From assembly GCF_036373705.1 (NCBI RefSeq), contig NC_089857.1, positions 34,227,784 to 34,291,783 of the forward strand: a DNA stretch of 64,000 bases. The letters are read 5' to 3'. This document shows positions 63,050-64,000 of this stretch, one piece after another. Origin of the DNA: Amia ocellicauda (Eukaryota; Chordata; Actinopteri; Amiiformes; Amiidae). The number at the start of each line of letters is the position of its first letter. Position 1 is the stretch's first letter. The notes below the pieces were generated by a model. That model was given only the letters and a program-made list of their open reading frames with translations, searched no databases and was not told where the DNA came from. The translations under genes and the position numbers were made by a program.

Positions 63050-64000
63050 GGTCCATAAATATTTGAACAGTGACACAATTGTCATAATTTTGGTTCTGTA
63101 CACCACCACCACAATAGTTTTGAAAGGAATCAATCAGGATGTGCTTTAAGTGTAATCTTTAATCTTTAATTTGAGGGTAGTTACATCCAAATTGGGTGAA
63201 TGGTGTAGGAATTGCACCCATTTTTATATGTGGTCCCCCCCAATTTTAGGGGAATTAAATTGTGAGGGCTCAAAGGTATTTGGACAAACTAATATAATCA
63301 TTAATTAAATTGTGAGTTTCAATACTTGCTTGCAAATCCTTTGCAGTCAATGTCTGCCTGAAGTCTGGAACCCATAGACATCACCAGATGCTGGGTTTCT
63401 TCCCTGGTGATGCTCTGCCAGGCCTGTACTGCAGCTGTCTTTAGTTCCTGCTTGTTCTTGGGGCGTTTTTCCTTCAGTTTTGCCTTTGGTAAGTGAAATG
63501 CTGCTCAACTGGATTCAGGTCAGGTGATTGACTTGGCCATTGCAGAACACTCCACTTCTTCACCTTTAAAAAAGTCTTTGGGTTGCTTTCGCAGTATGCT
63601 TCAGGTCATTGTCCATCTGCACTGTGAAGCGCCGTCCAATGAGCTTTGAAGCAGTTGGCTGAATCTGAGCAGATAATATAGCCGTAAACACTTCAGAATT
63701 CATCCTGCTGCTTTTGTCAGATAACCAGTTCCTTTGGCAGCCATACATGCCCATGCCATAACATGCTTCACAGATGAGGTGGTATGCTTTGGATCATGAG
63801 CAGTTCCTTCCCTTCTCCATACTCTTCTCTTCCCATCATTCTGGTACAAGTTGATCTTTGTCTCATCTGTCCATAGGATGTTGTTCCAGAACTGTATAGG
63901 GTTCTTTAGAAGATTTTTGGCAAACTGTAATCTGGTCTTCCTGTTTTTGGGGCTTACCAATGGTTTACATCTAGTGGTAAACCCTGTGTATTTAAAATGC
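63050..64000 (-). mobile_element. Tc1-like transposon, decayed, runs off the window
   Basis: The presumed terminal repeat starts near GGTCCATAAATATTTG next to a TA. Interior minus-strand sequence encodes Tc1 transposase in pieces that continue past 64000. It is a different subfamily from the DD36E element at 20184. Confidence 0.75.
63470..63960 (-). pseudogene. Tc1 transposase (DD34E type) pseudogene fragment
   Basis: Three reading frames must be combined. 63700-63960 carries NILWTDETKINLYQ (first catalytic Asp) and DPKHTTSSVKH...MAWACMAA. 63566-63754 in another frame carries SSRMNSEVF...ASKLIGRRFTVQMDND (second Asp). A third frame near 63490-63550 carries QWPSQSPDLNPVEQ (the Glu). At least two frameshifts therefore inactivate it. 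Sequence left of 63470 still resembles the C-terminal part (KNKQELK, QAWQSITREE-like). Confidence 0.85.

Overview
The window is 64 kb of a vertebrate nuclear chromosome. The genes are split by GT-AG introns, the spacers are long and AT-rich, and the repeats are of fish type: Tc1/mariner elements, CR1-like LINE ends, tRNA-like SINEs, and the 'GGCAGACGCCCTTATCC' repeat common in ray-finned fishes. I infer a ray-finned fish. The exact species cannot be read from the sequence.

Four protein genes are present: ZFAND5 (+, only its last 28 codons and 3'UTR, 1-~2170), GDA guanine deaminase (-, 14 coding exons, 16648-26781), the C9orf85 homologue (-, 4 coding exons, 31082-38671) and ABHD17B (+, 3 coding exons, 42106-60942). 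Order and orientation match human 9q21.13 read backwards. Every GDA, C9orf85 and ABHD17B exon was joined by hand. All junctions keep frame and give proteins of 449, 209 and 288 aa.

Layout: 1-2170 is the ZFAND5 end. From 2170 to 16640 lies a convergent intergenic desert with a CR1-like fragment, a small hairpin and a degenerate 20-bp minisatellite. From 16640 to 26830 is GDA, whose introns carry a CR1-like LINE end, a nearly intact DD36E Tc1/mariner transposon with perfect 29-bp ends, and a repeat hub in intron 1 (a 228-bp palindrome, a deleted Tc1 element and SINE-like units). From 26.8 to 31 kb is a spacer. From 31 to 38.7 kb is C9orf85, which shares a CCAAT-rich bidirectional promoter (38.7-39.7 kb) with ABHD17B. 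ABHD17B runs to about 62.9 kb and has a 17.4-kb intron holding a solo LTR with a 5-bp target duplication, a SINE-like repeat and an almost perfect 79-bp palindrome. The window ends in a decayed Tc1 transposase.

The genes do not form one pathway. GDA is purine catabolism, ABHD17B is protein depalmitoylation, C9orf85 is an uncharacterised zinc-binding family, and ZFAND5 is a ubiquitin/proteasome zinc-finger protein. I found no convincing new multi-gene system. The most unusual items are the long palindromes, the DD36E transposon interrupted by one stop codon, and the solo LTR.
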